From assembly GCA_019914995.1 (NCBI GenBank), contig CM034135.1, positions 4,218,501-4,282,500 on the forward strand: DNA of 64,000 bases, written 5' to 3'. The DNA comes from Acanthochlamys bracteata. Its lineage: Eukaryota; Streptophyta; Magnoliopsida; Pandanales; Velloziaceae. The notes under the pieces were generated by a model. That model saw only the letters and a program-made list of their open reading frames with translations. It was not told where the DNA came from and ran no database searches. Numbering within the stretch: position 1 is the stretch's first letter; every line of letters begins with the position of its first letter. This document shows positions 1 to 15,783 of this stretch, piece after piece. The translations under genes and the position numbers were made by a program.

Positions 1-1951
1 ACATCATTTTCTAAAATTCACAGGCAACACTATGTTATCAAACAATAGATAATGCGCTATTGTTAACCCTCTTGTGATATTTTCAAAAATACCATAATGC
101 GCCAGACTCTAGAGTGATAGATATATCCAGAATACAGGTGGAAAGCTTCACATTATTTGAAGTAGTATGGATAAGAACCAAACACATTGATGCTATAGCG
201 TGCAATTTAAGTATTATTACAGTCCTAGATTTTGCTAATTCAGCACATTTCAGAGTGCTATTTTTAACTATTTCCTTAACAAAATAATTGAAAAGCACAG
301 AATAGAATTGTCTATACAGATAAATAAATTCTATATATATTTTAAGTTCTGAATAAGTAAATAAAAATCCTTGTGACTCGTTTGATATTCATTATAAAGC
401 AAAAATGTATGTAAACAAACAAACCACCTTCACAAAAGTTACTAGAAATTACATGCGCAAAGAAACAGTCAAAACTTTGAGCGGTTGTTGGCATATTCTT
501 GCCACCTCTGCCTCGTAGGAAACAAGCAGACATTGCACAAGCGACAAGAGCAGCTAGCAGTCAGTGAAGGGTGCAAGAGGTATGTGAACAACAATGCACT
601 GAGAGCTCCAAAAAATTGCATTTAAATCAGAAATAACAAAGATCGAAAGCATACCTGACTGAGGAAAACAAATCCTGCTTCTTGTTTACACAACACCTAA
701 AGTCCAGCGTTCCTATCACCAAATTTATCATCATTATTTGGTAACGAGAATCCAGAAGGGTAAGGAAACGGCAGCAACAACCTTGCTAGTTATGGGATAA
801 CCTCTCCAAAACCACGGCCTTGCGTCCACTGGAGTTTCTTTTTTTATTCCATACGGATGATCCGATCCGCAAGGACCATGATTGGGAATTGTTTGATCGT
901 CTTTCTCCATAGACATCAAAATTATTCTAAAGAGATCGTTCAACACTATCATGCCCGTACTACCAAAGATACTTGATTGGAAGTCGAGATACATTTCTTA
1001 CAAAGTCATTTTTCCTATAAAAGAAATTACATAAATACACAAAAGACGTTCAAACCGCAACAATTCTGCAGAAAATTAAAGAATAAGGGCAAAATATCCG
1101 CACACACATACACACAATAAAAAAGAAACTCAATGAAAGAATCGCTCATCGACAACATCGGTAGCATGTGTAACTTCAAATTAGCTAACAACCACAAAAT
1201 GTCAAGTATCTAATTGCCAATCCACAAGAACAAAGAAACAAAGAACCAGACTGACCTCGTCAAAGAAGATTTCAAATCCATCAGCAGCAAATCTTGCCAT
1301 AGATTGATTAGCGAGTCCAACGGATTCTCGAAGTTGAAGGATTGCATTGAAGATAGATTTGTCAGTGTTTTAACAGATAGAAAGAGAGTTTGGTAAAACT
1401 AATGTGATAGAACTGTCTGTTGAAAGAGAATTAGAGATGATTTTAATAAGTTTGGGATAATTTGAAGCACAAAAATCAATTTTAATTTAAAAACTGGGTG
1501 CAATTTAAACACACCCTTAAGCCCGACGTCAGACAGCGCCTTGAGCAATTCGATAGCTCCCGGCGGCCACATAGCGACAATGACCGTAGAATTAAAGGAA
1601 TCAACGGTAGAATTGATGCCACGTCATCTACGAATCCATCTCTCTTACCCAAGCCGGATTTTAACTACTGTTTTTATTTAAACAGTTACGAAACAGGTTC
1701 GGATTCAAGGTTGAAGAACGTTATTTGCAATATTGGTCTTTTAATTAGCTTTACATGCCAGTCTTGCCCTTCTGTTTTGCATGATAATTTCTCTAAATCT
1801 GTAATGGCATTCGAGAGAGTATTTGCAGTTTGGGAATTTCAATGATAGTTTTATCCAAAATGAAGAGATTAATCTAATAAGGCCTCTAGTAAGCTTTTAT
1901 TTAAAATCTGCCCTGACGGTCTTGAGAATGGCAACGGCTAGTGATTTCCCG
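1..1951. other. No supported gene; weak minus-strand open frames
   Basis: I cannot assign a gene here. On the minus strand there is an 86-codon ATG frame (991 down to 734) with a hydrophobic C-terminal stretch. Upstream of it lies an exon-like stretch that ends at a good GT donor near 1256. Splicing the two gives only short products in the frames I checked, so a real coding gene is doubtful. They could be a decayed gene or a non-coding transcript. The + strand frame at 1498-1845 matches nothing I recognise. Confidence 0.3.
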
Positions 1952-1989
1952 TATAAAATGGGACTGGTCCTAAAAAGTAGGCTATAAAT
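1952..1989 (+). promoter_or_regulatory. Candidate TATA boxes of the LEA-2 gene
   Basis: TATAAAA at 1952-1958 and TATAAAT at 1983-1989 lie just upstream of a probable 5' untranslated exon that ends at the donor at 2069/2070. The spacing suits a plant core promoter. The second box could serve a start site near 2010-2020. Confidence 0.45.
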
Positions 1990-3050
1990 TTCATTCCTTG
2001 TAAAACTTCTCTGGTCCTTCGTTGCGTTTCATTTCATTTCAGCCGCGAAACTCGAAAAAACGTTCTCAGGTTAGATCTTCGAAATCTTCTCTTCATCAAT
2101 GTTTTTTTTTTGTTGTGAATTTTTTAAAAGAAATTTCTGAATATTTCGGCTTGTTCGTTGCTTCTGTTAGTCGATTTATGTGTTCTGGTTTGATTAGTTA
2201 TGAGTTGTTACATTGATTCAATCGATTTGGGAATTTGAACAACAATTTGTATAATAAGTTAATAAAAACATTCTGGGGTTGATTGTAGACAAAACTGAAA
2301 GGAATCAAAGGGGCTGTTTTGGCAGATCTCTGTGAGTGATGGGTTGCTTGACAATGGGAACCTCTGTGAGTGATGAAGTTCTACGTTGCTTGAATCTTTG
2401 ATTTAATGGATTTGAGAATTCGTACTACATTTTATCTCACTTTATAAGCCTTATTTTTGGGGTTGGTTGTGGACAAAATTGAAAGGATTCAAGAAGCATT
2501 ACTGAATTTATTAGCAAACCCATGAAAGAATTTATTAGCTTGATCTGGTGATCTCTAGGTTCTCTTTTTGAGCATTACTGAATTTCCTTTCATGGGTTTC
2601 TTAGATTTTTGCACCATTAAAATTCTGTAGTAAATTTCTGCATAATGAAGATATATCAGCTGCATTGATTAATCTTTTTGCATCAAGAAAATATTCTCTC
2701 AGCCAAAGTTGCAAATAATTGTATATCTGAATCATGTTAGGAATTATTTTCTCTTTGTTCTAAAGGAAGAATCTTTTCAATTGATTCTTAAAGGAGTTTA
2801 TCTTATTAATTTACATTGGTGTGTATGTCATCTAGTAGAGTTACTGCTGTTGATGTGGTTTGAAAGTCTTTTTGATTAAGTTTTCTTTAAAGTTGACATA
2901 CTTTATTCGTAATGCAAGTCACCTGCTAATAACTTGTAAGTGCTAAAGGCTAAAGTTGATTGAATTACAATGTTGATTAAGTCCCTCCAAAGTCAAGAAA
3001 TGATTAGAAGTATGAAAAGGATTTTAAGCATGCCTTGGTACTTCCCAGGG

Positions 3051-3990
3051 ATGGCGTCCATTGGAAAAGAAGAAATAGTTGAAAGGGCGTCAAATGAGAA
3101 CGATCACAACGACGATGCAAAAGGTGAAGAGCATGAGGGTTTCCTTGGCAAAGTCAAGGATTTTATCCAAGATATTGGGGAAAAAATTGAGGATGCAGTA
3201 GGATTCGGGAAGCCAACAGCAGATGTTACTGCCATACACATACTCCATATCAATCTTGAGAAGGCAGATCTTACTGTTGATGTTCTCATAACGAATCCTA
3301 ATCCTGTCCCAATCCCTTTAGTGGATATAAATTACTTAGTTGAAAGCCATGGTAGGCAGCTTGTATCAGGATTGATACCCGATGCTGGGACAATACATGC
3401 TCATGGTTCAGAGACTGTCAAGGTACCTCTTACATTAATCTACAAGGACATCAAAAGTACTTATGATGACATCAAGCCTGGAAGTGTCGTACCATACAGG
3501 GTTAAAGTTGATCTCATTCTAGATGTGCCCATTTTTGGTAGACTTACTTTGCCTATGGAGAAGAATGGGGAGATTCCTGTGCCATATAAACCAGAAATTG
3601 ATGTTGATAATATCGACTTTGAGAATTTTTCTTTCGAGGAGACAACAGCAGTCTTCCATCTGAAAGTAGAGAACAAGAACGACTTTGATCTGGAACTGAT
3701 TGGAATGTGAAATTTGGCTTTCTGATGTAAATATTGGTAGTGCAGAGCTGACAAAGGCAACAAAGATTGACAAAATTGGGGTTACGACTGTGCAAGTTCC
3801 TATCACGTTCAGACCTAAGGATTTTGGGTCTTCTATTTGGAATATAATCAGGGGAAGAGGCACTGGTTATTCTGTGAAAGGGAATATTGATGTTGATACC
3901 CCTTTTGGTCCTATGAAGCTGCCAATTGTCAAGGAAGGTGGAACCACCAGCCTTAAGAAAAACAAGGAAGGAGATGAAAATGAGGACCAG
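3051..3990 (+). pseudogene. Group-2 LEA (LEA14/desiccation-related) gene with broken frame
   Basis: The product resembles Arabidopsis LEA-2 proteins such as At2g44060, a soluble desiccation-related family with two LEA14/WHy beta-sandwich domains. I start it at ATG 3051 (MASIGKEEIVERAS) because the family begins there and a splice acceptor (cttcccag) lies just before it. A probable 5' UTR intron runs 2070-3048. The first 219 codons read well (GFLGKVKDFIQDIGEKIED, then the first WHy domain) and end at a TGA at 3708-3710. The second half (CEIWLSDVNIG to RPKDFGSSIWNIIRGRGTGY and VDTPFGPMKLP) continues at once in another frame up to a donor at 3990/3991. Compared with the family, about 5 nt are missing near 3698, where an L-N-D-L-E/D-C segment is expected. 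Introns flank the coding exon, so this is the gene itself and not a retrocopy. A sequencing or assembly error is the main alternative to real loss of function. The last codons after 3990 were not found. Confidence 0.75.
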
Positions 3991-5120
3991 GTATTTGAAA
4001 TCTGTTACGTTCACTACTTACAATTTTTCAAAGTCTTATCATTTTATTACTGTACCACACACGTATTGACTTAATTTAGTTGCAAATGAACCTTATAAGA
4101 GTATTTCCAAAGAAACATTCTTCCCTCTGATTTATAGTAGTTCATTATTGAATGTTATCTTTCATATGCACACTTGGACTGTTATTGAGTATGCTTATGG
4201 GGGAACCTTGCAAAGTTGGAGAAAATTGGAGAACTAAAACTAGTAGAAATAGATTGAATCTGTTTTCAGAGCTAAACCTAGAAAATTTAGTTGCTAGTGA
4301 ACCTTATTTTATCTTTCATACAGACAATGATGCAGTGCAGAAGCAAACGAAGAGTAGATATTCAAATAACTATTAAGAGAAAATAATCAAATTTAACTGT
4401 TTTAGCTTTAAAACATTTGCATCTCTTTAATAGAAAAAACCTACATAATGCTATTAGAATTTCATTTGGAAACAAACAACAACTTTGAAAACAAGACAAC
4501 TATTAGAGTTCTTTAACTAAACCAAATAAATCTAGAAGATTCTAAAAATATTTTAAGTTTGATTTCTTATGGGTCCTTCCGAATGTGCTTACCCTTGTAT
4601 CCAATCATGCTGCGATATTGTCCTCCACTTTCAAGAAACTCGGCCTCGAGCGTGATTTACCTTTAAATCTTGGTGTGTTGTGCTGTCTCTTTCTCTTCCA
4701 ACGAATCATCGTTTAAAGTCTTCTCCTCCACTTCAGAAGCTTTGGATTGGGGTTTTGTCGGAAGTAGCTGATAGTTCACTCCATCTTTACTTATTATATA
4801 TTCATTCTTCCAACAATCATAATGAGTTCATAAATCATATTGTCATGGCGTTTCAAAAAAAAAAAAGAAAAAGAAAAAGAAAAAATGACAATGATTTATA
4901 TTGACCACATCATAATATATCTCATCATGATACTTTCCAATAGAAAGAACAACTTAGCAAAAATCATGAACCTGTATTCGTTTAATCACCTTGATCCATC
5001 TAATAGTATAAGGATTCGAATGTGGTTCTACATGCAATTGTAATGCTCTTTGTAATAAAATTATCCTGGCTGTCACTATCAACAACATTATTAAAAATAT
5101 TATCCTTAATAGAACACTTA
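3991..5120. other. Intron/3' region of the LEA gene and intergenic DNA
   Basis: Begins with the probable last intron of the LEA gene. A short terminal exon is expected but cannot be placed. The rest is AT-rich, with an A/G-rich tract near 4855-4885. I see no other gene. Confidence 0.4.
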
Positions 5121-5354
5121 GGGCGTGTTTACTAACACCCCAAACTCACTTTCAATATAAACTACATATAAAAATTAAAATAAAATTTTTTATTAATAAA
5201 TTTTTAAAAAAAATTATTTTTAAAACTTACTATAAATATTAAATTAATATATAATTTTATTTTTTATTAAATATTTTTAATTTTTAATTTTATTTTTTAA
5301 ATTGACTTTCACAAAACTCACTTTATCCACTTTATCTACAAGGTAAACACGCCC
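5121..5354. mobile_element. Tourist-like (PIF/Harbinger) MITE, copy A
   Basis: A 234 bp AT-rich element with perfect 12 bp inverted ends, GGGCGTGTTTAC and GTAAACACGCCC. It is flanked by TTA on the left and ATA on the right, an almost intact 3 bp target duplication. It has no coding capacity. Its body closely matches the copy at 59915-60165, so both belong to one family. The ends and the TTA/TAA target are typical of Tourist-type MITEs mobilised by PIF/Harbinger transposases. Confidence 0.85.
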
Positions 5355-5469
5355 ATAGCTTGGAATAACTTTGTGTGATACTGATTCTCATCCTCTTTTG
5401 ATGCCATCAATATCTTCTCACTATGTACGCATGTCTTTCCTTATCTCCAGATTTACCTAGGTGATAGCA

Positions 5470-6160
5470 ATCAATACCTTAGCTACCTTCATTGTCTTCA
5501 TCATGAGCAATTGTGTTGACCACTTGCCAATTCTGCATTGGAGTAATGTCCTTATTTTTTGTATCTAAAGCACTTAGCTCTTCTTGACTTAGCATAAGGG
5601 TTTGTTGTGGTTGATGGTCGCAATTTAGTGATCGCTTACATCTTAAGTTATTCGTGCACCTAGCATTCATCACATCATTTTGGTAGTGTAGGGTTATGGA
5701 TATCCTCGTGCATCATCTTTTAATCTCATTATGAAGCCTCTGCAATCGTTCCTCTGCATGTATTGCTAATTGCATAGCCTCATTGAGTTTGTAGATAAGC
5801 TGCGTCTCATTATGCTTCCAGATAAAAGGATCGAGTTCGCCAAGAAAATGAGCCACTTTCCACACTTTCAACTCAGCTAAATCTATTGCATGAAATAAGT
5901 ATGAAAAACTTAGTGGCATAGACATGAATACTCCTATCTTTTTGCTTGCACTTCTGGTATTGGTTTAAAAGAATCCGATCATAATCAAGTGACAAACTAC
6001 GCGCGTAGATATTGCTTCTTTTACTTTTAAGATCTGATAGGAGTTTTATTGATGCCTGCTCGTTGGAACTGGAGTTCGTCCTACTTTGCGGCTGCCCTAC
6101 CATGTACCTGAAAAGCACTAACTTTACTTTCCAAGATTCCTCCTTTATCTTCATATATTT
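5470..6160 (-). mobile_element. Ty3/gypsy gag-like fossil (fragment)
   Basis: Short minus-strand frames carry a pattern typical of the retrotransposon gag domain: a YQKCKQKDRSIHVYATKF-like stretch, a LAELKVWKVAHFLGELDPF-like stretch, then a helical region resembling the LNEAMQLAIHAEERLQRL part of plant gypsy gags. No LTRs or pol were recognised nearby, so it is an isolated fragment. It is broken, with several breaks, and looks old. The family call rests on pattern only. Confidence 0.55.
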
Positions 6161-9100
6161 GAAAGAACTTTTTTACTTCGTAAGTCCAATCTAAAAATTC
6201 TTAGAAAGGTTACCCTTAAAGTAGGGAGACACACGTGCAAAAATTGGTGCTGTCTGGAGGATTCGTAGGTTCGCTGGAAACCTCGACCTCAGAATTGATA
6301 TCTTCATCCCTAAAATAAAGTTGCAGCAGTGCCCCCCATGTATCTCTCACCGAGATTCTTTGTCAGGTTAAGAAACTTGCTCGTTAAATCTCCTCTTATA
6401 AGGCGCTCAAGGTGCCAATTTTGTGTTTTCCTGTTGTTGCCGCATCTTGATCCAAATCAACTTAAGCACTAAAAGCTTAAACCTATGGAGCATGCCAAAC
6501 ATAAATGACTAGGAGTGCTAGACAGTGCCTTAAACTAAGATCTTTTACTAGTGATGGAAAATTGGTTGAGAATTTAAAGAAACCTTAGCATAAATCCAGA
6601 TGAGCAATTGAGTAGTCGAGGCCTCTCTTATTACTGGATTTTTCGGCTTTGATTATTCGTTTCTATCTATGAAACAAGTTCTTGTTTGTTCTAATACCTG
6701 AAGTCCTTATCGTTTGTATGCAGGAGGAGTAAGAGGTATTCTAGCCTATCGCTTTGCAAAGGAGTGGGGGCTAGATATGAACAGGCCCGTACTTTTCCCT
6801 ACATTATTTTGTTCTTGGTATATGCTTATATTTGTTTGCTTTCATTGTTTATAGTTCTACTATTATATTATGATCCAGAAATATAAAATCAAACGCTTCA
6901 CTGTTAACTGGTTTATATGCAAAAGTTGTTGCTTATGGATGTTGTCATCTGATTTGTTTATAACAAAACATTTACTGTTGAGTGAAACTGCAATACGCCG
7001 ACAGTGTAGACATTATTCCTTACTTTTCTTCTCCTCTCTCTCTCTCTCAAAGATTTGTGTATCAACATCAACCACACTTTTCTACATGAAAATGTTCTTA
7101 TACTTCCAAAAACTTTTTTGATATCATTGATTGTTGGAACTTCATATCACAACCGTAAGTAAGTGAATAATTAGAAACTTTGTTGTTTAATATAGACAAA
7201 GAGATTTGGAAGAAAAAGGTAGGGTTGTGTTTGTACTCTTTAATATTAGATTATTATGATAATTCATCCTATAAGTTTGTTTGCATGTGTATATAAATTC
7301 TTGTTACACAGGGCTATCTTTCTTTTCAATAAATTTAGGAAGCTTCATTTGCTTGATGTGAACTTGTGGTTTAAATATGGCCAAGCTTCTTAGGAGTGAA
7401 CCAACAAAAAAATATGCAGAAGTTTAGGCTGCAACTCTGATTATCCTGCTACTTCCACAAAATTGTACCTATTTAGGGTCTTGAAAATTCCCAGATGTTT
7501 TCATCCAAACATATATTTGAGCTTCTAAATTAAGCGGATGTCTAAACTTTGGCATCAAAAGTTATTCCAAACAAGCATTAACTAAGCTAGTACCCTCTGT
7601 AGCTCTATTGAAATAAATTGTTAGACATTCGAAAGGGATTGGCATTTAAACGAGATCAAAAGACCTAGGAAAGGGCTATACATCTCTTGAGTAGAAGGAA
7701 AGCTTTTAACCAAACATATATTTTAAGATTTTGAAATAAGCTGATTGCTAATAAGCTAGCACATCAGAAAAATTCTATTGAAACAAATTCATAGCACTGG
7801 AAATGGACACATAGGAGAAGATTGACATTGAACGAGAGAAAGTCCACATACCATACTAAGGCAATAAAACACATCAACATCTTGTTATTCTTCTACTTGC
7901 TGGTCATTACCAAACAATAAGAACTTGTAAATCAGGAGCATGTACATTGTGCAATGAACCTATCACGATCAACATGGACAACAAAGCAAAAAGAGGACAA
8001 CAGTCATTGTCATGCACTCATGCTATTAACATTATAATTTTTATGTTGAGTATAAGTATAATCCTCTGGAAATATACATGACAAATAACATATTTTTCTG
8101 AAAAAAGTCACATTCCAAAACCTTAAGCTATTTTGACTTGTTCAATATTGATATGGTTATATATGAGAGATAGTCACAACGCACTTACATCCAACTTATA
8201 ACCATCTCAACCTTGTCTTCATCGAGGCGCTATTTTAGCCTTAATGAAAGAGACTCGTGAAAGGATTGTTGAACGGATATCAAATTTTTTATTCCTGGAA
8301 GAATCCACTTTCTTCAAAGTTGAAATATGAAGAACCTATATTCCATTTATACATACCAGAGAAATGTATGAACAACAGATTTTTGTGAAAAAAAGTTTAA
8401 CTTTCACATATATATATTTTTTCAAAAAACAACTGCATTCTGGTATGAAGAAAAATTTTTGGATAGAAATTGATCGAACATCCAAATTCTAAAGAAAGGG
8501 AATAAATCTGTAATCAACATAATTTTCTCTTGAAGCAGTAGATCAGTTGCACATCTTCATCTTTGTTCTAGCAATCATGCATGTTTTTTTCAGTGTTCTG
8601 ACCATGTTTTAGGAGGAGAAAGGGTGAAATCTCCTTTGCAAAGTCTTTTCAATTTGCAACATCTTTGCAAATCTTAGTTAGCGTGTGCTACAATTTTATG
8701 ATCCTCATATTCTACCTCTTAGATTCATCAATGGAAACAGTGGGAGAAGTCATTCAGAGAGAGAAGACATGGGAAGTGGTATTATTTTTCTGCATGGTCT
8801 TCTATGTAAAAACTAATTAGTTGAGAAACAAATGTACTTGTTTTACTGAACTAAGGTTATGCTTTACATACATACTTCATTGTTTCTGGCGATTATAACT
8901 GAAGTGTTACAGGACGAAGAGGGGTCATCCATGTGCATCAATTTGAATTCATCAGGGATCTATTTCCAAGACAAAATTTTGTTGACATGTTGGTAGGAAA
9001 GTGTGCCTGTAGGCTTTCATCGGTACCTTATATGAAGATCCAATTAAAGAGCGAACATCATTCAGATTAGAAATTCATACACAAGTATTTGGCTTTGTAG

Positions 9101-9187
9101 TTTTTCTTTTCATTTTGTTCTGGCCTTTTCTCTTTTACTCAGATTTTACTGTGGTCCTTGTAGAATGTCTTCTTCTTGGCCTTTTGT
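6161..9187. other. Gene-poor region, no supported gene
   Basis: AT-rich DNA without a recognisable coding region. An acceptor-like site near 6722 is followed by an open stretch reading GGVRGILAYRFAKEWGLD. A second open stretch after an acceptor near 8912 reads GRRGVIHVHQFEFIRDLF. Both might be exons of an unidentified + strand gene, but I could not connect or identify them. A short (CT)n run lies near 7030-7050. Confidence 0.3.
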
Positions 9188-9429
9188 AAGTCCTACTTAA
9201 TGTCTCTCTGGAGTTGGACTCTCTACTACCTTACACAAACTTTACCCTTGTATGTGCCTTTTGAAGTCCTACTTAATGTTTATCTGGAGGTGGACTATCT
9301 GGACATGGATTCTACTACCTTGCACAAACTTTACGCTTGTATGTGCCTTTGGAAGTCCTACTTAATGTCTCTCTGGAGTTGATCTGGACTCTGGTTCTAC
9401 TACCTTACACAAACTTTACCCTTGTATGA
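9188..9429. repeat. Three-copy tandem repeat, units of about 76-89 bp
   Basis: Three direct copies begin at about 9188, 9264 and 9353. Each starts with AAGTCCTACTTAATG and ends with ACAAACTTTACSCTTGTATG. The middle copy is longer (about 89 bp against about 77 bp). Copies differ by scattered substitutions and one small indel, so the array is not very recent. It has no evident function. Confidence 0.85.
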
Positions 9430-11761
9430 TGTCAAACTCATTTTATTGTCTATAAATGGTCTTAATTGATAAAGCTCTTCTTTTTGCTGGAGGGTTTTGA
9501 TTGAAGCTTAGCAATTCCAATGTGAAATTGCATGTGAGCTCATTCGGCATCTTCTTAAAAATATCATATTCTACTTCTACTTTTTTCTGTACTTGCCTTA
9601 TCACTCTTTCGGAAAGAAAGTCTATGGCTCTGATCAGGTCAGACTATTAAACCAAAGTTTGATTTTCTTATATATATGGCACGAGTACTTGAGTCTAACT
9701 TCGAGAAAGTTGTTGGTTTAAGGTACAAATGCATGTTAAAAGATATCTGCTTGTACTTTTTCAGTTAATATTCTGCTGGCTGTGTTTTCTGAACTCTATA
9801 TGGTCTTGAGATTAACATGTATTTTAAAATTTGTCCCTGTGAATTTTAAAGTTACTAGCAGTATCTGATATGTTGTATTCATGTCTGGTGATCCTACTGC
9901 TTTCTTCTTCCCTTCTAGTTGGCATCTTTGGATTTTTGTGGTCATTTTCCTGTTGCTTAATGTCCAAGGTACGCCCTCAGGCCATTTGAATGAACAAGAC
10001 TATTTGTACTATTTGCTTTTGTTTCTTATCTTTTTGATAAAGACCTTATAATATTTTGCATTTGTTTGTCCTACTGCGTATGCTGGCATACATACTTTTG
10101 ATAGCCTTCATCCCCTTGATTGTAAGTATATCCATCATATGCATTAAATCCTGCACGAACATGTGTTCAAGAAATTAATATATTTTGTTTGTAATCCTCA
10201 TTCTCCAAAAGAAGAGGATAACCTGAAGGTACTTCTAAAATATTTTTTCCCCCATCATTTAGCATTGAAGAAACATGGAGGATATGGGTTTATCTAATAC
10301 ATAGAGAATTTTTTGTTAAGCCTTTAATCTAGACAAATGCTATGCTCATTAAATGAACTAGTCAACTTTTTTATACTCCTATTTTGGTTAATACCTATCA
10401 TGCTGGAGAGATACAACAGTGAAGGAACTAACCAAAATAAGACACATGAAGGATTCACCCGTAGAGAGTTTTGAAACTCTCTAATATATTATCCCACTTG
10501 TTTTATCTTTATTCAATATGGGACTCATCTGCTCACTCTTGAACCCAACATATCATTGGTTGCTCCTATCTTTTAAGTCATAAATGACTACAAACAAAAG
10601 GATAATGCTACTATGACTCGACAAAGTTGGGAACTTTCTTGAAACATATGCCACTTCTGAAACTTTTGAATGATTCAACTTGCTTTGACATGATTTTATG
10701 CTCTATAAGTCTATACAATTTACCGCTGGTATGGATTTGCTGCTCACTGCCTTGGTGATTTCCATGCCTGTGGTAATTTCTCCTTGTTTTTGCTGCTTTT
10801 CTCTATGGCTATTCATCTAGCTTTGGACGATATGAGCGAGCATGCATTTGATTATGGATTCTGCTTGGTTTTAGGATGCTAATTTGGCCATTGTGTCCTA
10901 GCAACCGTTACTCGCTAATGTACTGAACTGATGAATCAAAACCATGAACACTGTTTTACTTTTGATTCCAATTATTAACAGCTTTATGCTCTGCAACATT
11001 TTTTACGATATGGATTTACTCAGGATTTTGTTCATGCAGCTATTACTCGTTGTTGGAACGAAGTTGGAGCATGCATCACTCAGTTGGCACCTGAAGTTGC
11101 TGAAAAGCATTCAGCTATTGAAGGCGATTTGGTAGTCAAACTGTCAGATGATCACTTCTGGTTTCCTCGCCTCCAAATTACTCTGTACTTGATTCACTTC
11201 ATCCTTTTTCGAAAACGCCTTCGGGGTAGCTATTTTTCTTCAGGATATGGGTTAGTATAGATCACGAAAGCAGGTGCATATTGGCCTCTGGTACATTGTG
11301 TATGATTATTGCTTTCGTGTGAGCATTGCAAAACTCACTATATTGCAATCGTCATTCCTGCCAAATTATGACTTCGTTCATTTTGTGGTTACATAATACA
11401 GGCACTTGAATTCTCAGATTGCACAAGTACTCATATGTTGCACTCATCACACAGATGACATATGGCTTAAATTCCTGAATGATGGATCACTCCATTTTCA
11501 TCTTCCCAAGCTTGTGATTGGGTAAACTTCAACCTATCATTAAGTTTTAGGATCATTATTCATCTGGTTTGCAGCTATAGTACTCTACCGCTCTATGGTA
11601 TTGTCACTCAGGAAAAGCAGAAACACTAGATAAATTTATCAGTCTTCAGAACTAGATACCATCATAAGATTCATTTTCCTTTTTGTATGAACAAGATGGG
11701 AAGCTCATTCAAGAAAGCTATATTTGAGTTGCAAGTACAAGAGTCTTTTGGAATGAGCTAA
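9430..11761. other. Gene-poor region with possible exon remnants
   Basis: Mostly AT-rich. After an acceptor-like CAG near 11039 an open stretch reads ITRCWNEVGACITQLAPEV and continues for about 50 codons. It looks protein-like but I do not recognise it. It may belong with the possible terminal exon that follows. Confidence 0.3.
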
Positions 11762-11934
11762 CCAGGGAAGAAGTGCAGCAGGGGTACAGCACTCAGAGAG
11801 GCCCGAGCAGATCAAGAGACAGGGAATCAAGTGAAGGATCCACAGCTATCCAAATGAGACGCCTTCTTGATCTGAAGGATGCCATATTGATGGAAGAAGG
11901 GCAAAGCCAGTATCTGCAACCTATGTCTTGATCA
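11762..11934 (+). CDS. Possible last coding exon of an unidentified gene
   Basis: After an acceptor (ctaaccag) a frame runs about 57 codons to a TGA near 11932. It reads EEVQQGYSTQRGPSRSRDR, then STAIQMRRLLDLKDAILMEE, and ends QSQYLQPMS. The composition (Ser/Arg-rich, then a helical stretch) looks like a protein C-terminus. The gene would end about 200 bp from the end of the convergent RIO2 gene, a normal tail-to-tail arrangement. I could not identify the family or the upstream exons, so it may be a relic. Confidence 0.35.
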
Positions 11935-12135
11935 TCTTAAACAGTGGACAAGTCGTAGAAGAAAAGAAACAAGAATTTATAGACATTGACAGTGCCTTAT
12001 TGTTCTTCTGCATGAATTACAACAATGAAACTAAACATGAGTTGATCTGTAGCAAAATTGGGACAGCATTACAATAAGAAAAATGGGTTGCAGCATGCAT
12101 TTTGAGTTCTTTCGATTGTTCGTTGTCCGAATTCT

Positions 12136-15460
<3,325 letters not shown>

Positions 15461-15775
15461 TTAACTACAGATTTACCCTTCAATGGCAGCTACTCGACGG
15501 CGGATGAGAAAAGACGAGAGGCAGCGGCGGTGGTGGAACAGCTGGACTTCCTTGTGATATAGATGATGTTTGGCTGTTCTTTTATCGAGCTTAAAGCCGT
15601 GATTCCTTCTGTTTGGCTGTGCTTTTATTGAACAGCGACGGTGGTGGAACAGTGAATCAGGCGTTTGGATACATCTGCTTTGACCTGTCAAAAGCAGCTT
15701 TGAACAGTTGAAAACGAAAAGCTTCAAATTGGTGCTTTCACTTTAAAACCAAATCGCCATATGGCGTAACCATTC

Positions 15776-15783
15776 TAGGGTTT
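15776..15783 (-). promoter_or_regulatory. Telo-box upstream of RIO2
   Basis: TAGGGTTT on the + strand (AAACCCTA on the gene strand), about 325 bp upstream of the RIO2 start codon. Telo-boxes are common in promoters of plant ribosome and translation genes. Confidence 0.5.

Noticed and set aside
2970-3050. Longer LEA protein starting at 2970
   Set aside because: The extra residues lie before a splice acceptor and are not part of the family; the conserved N-terminus begins at 3051.
3104-4014. Several minus-strand frames over the LEA gene
   Set aside because: They are antisense shadows; the + strand matches the LEA-2 family over its whole length.
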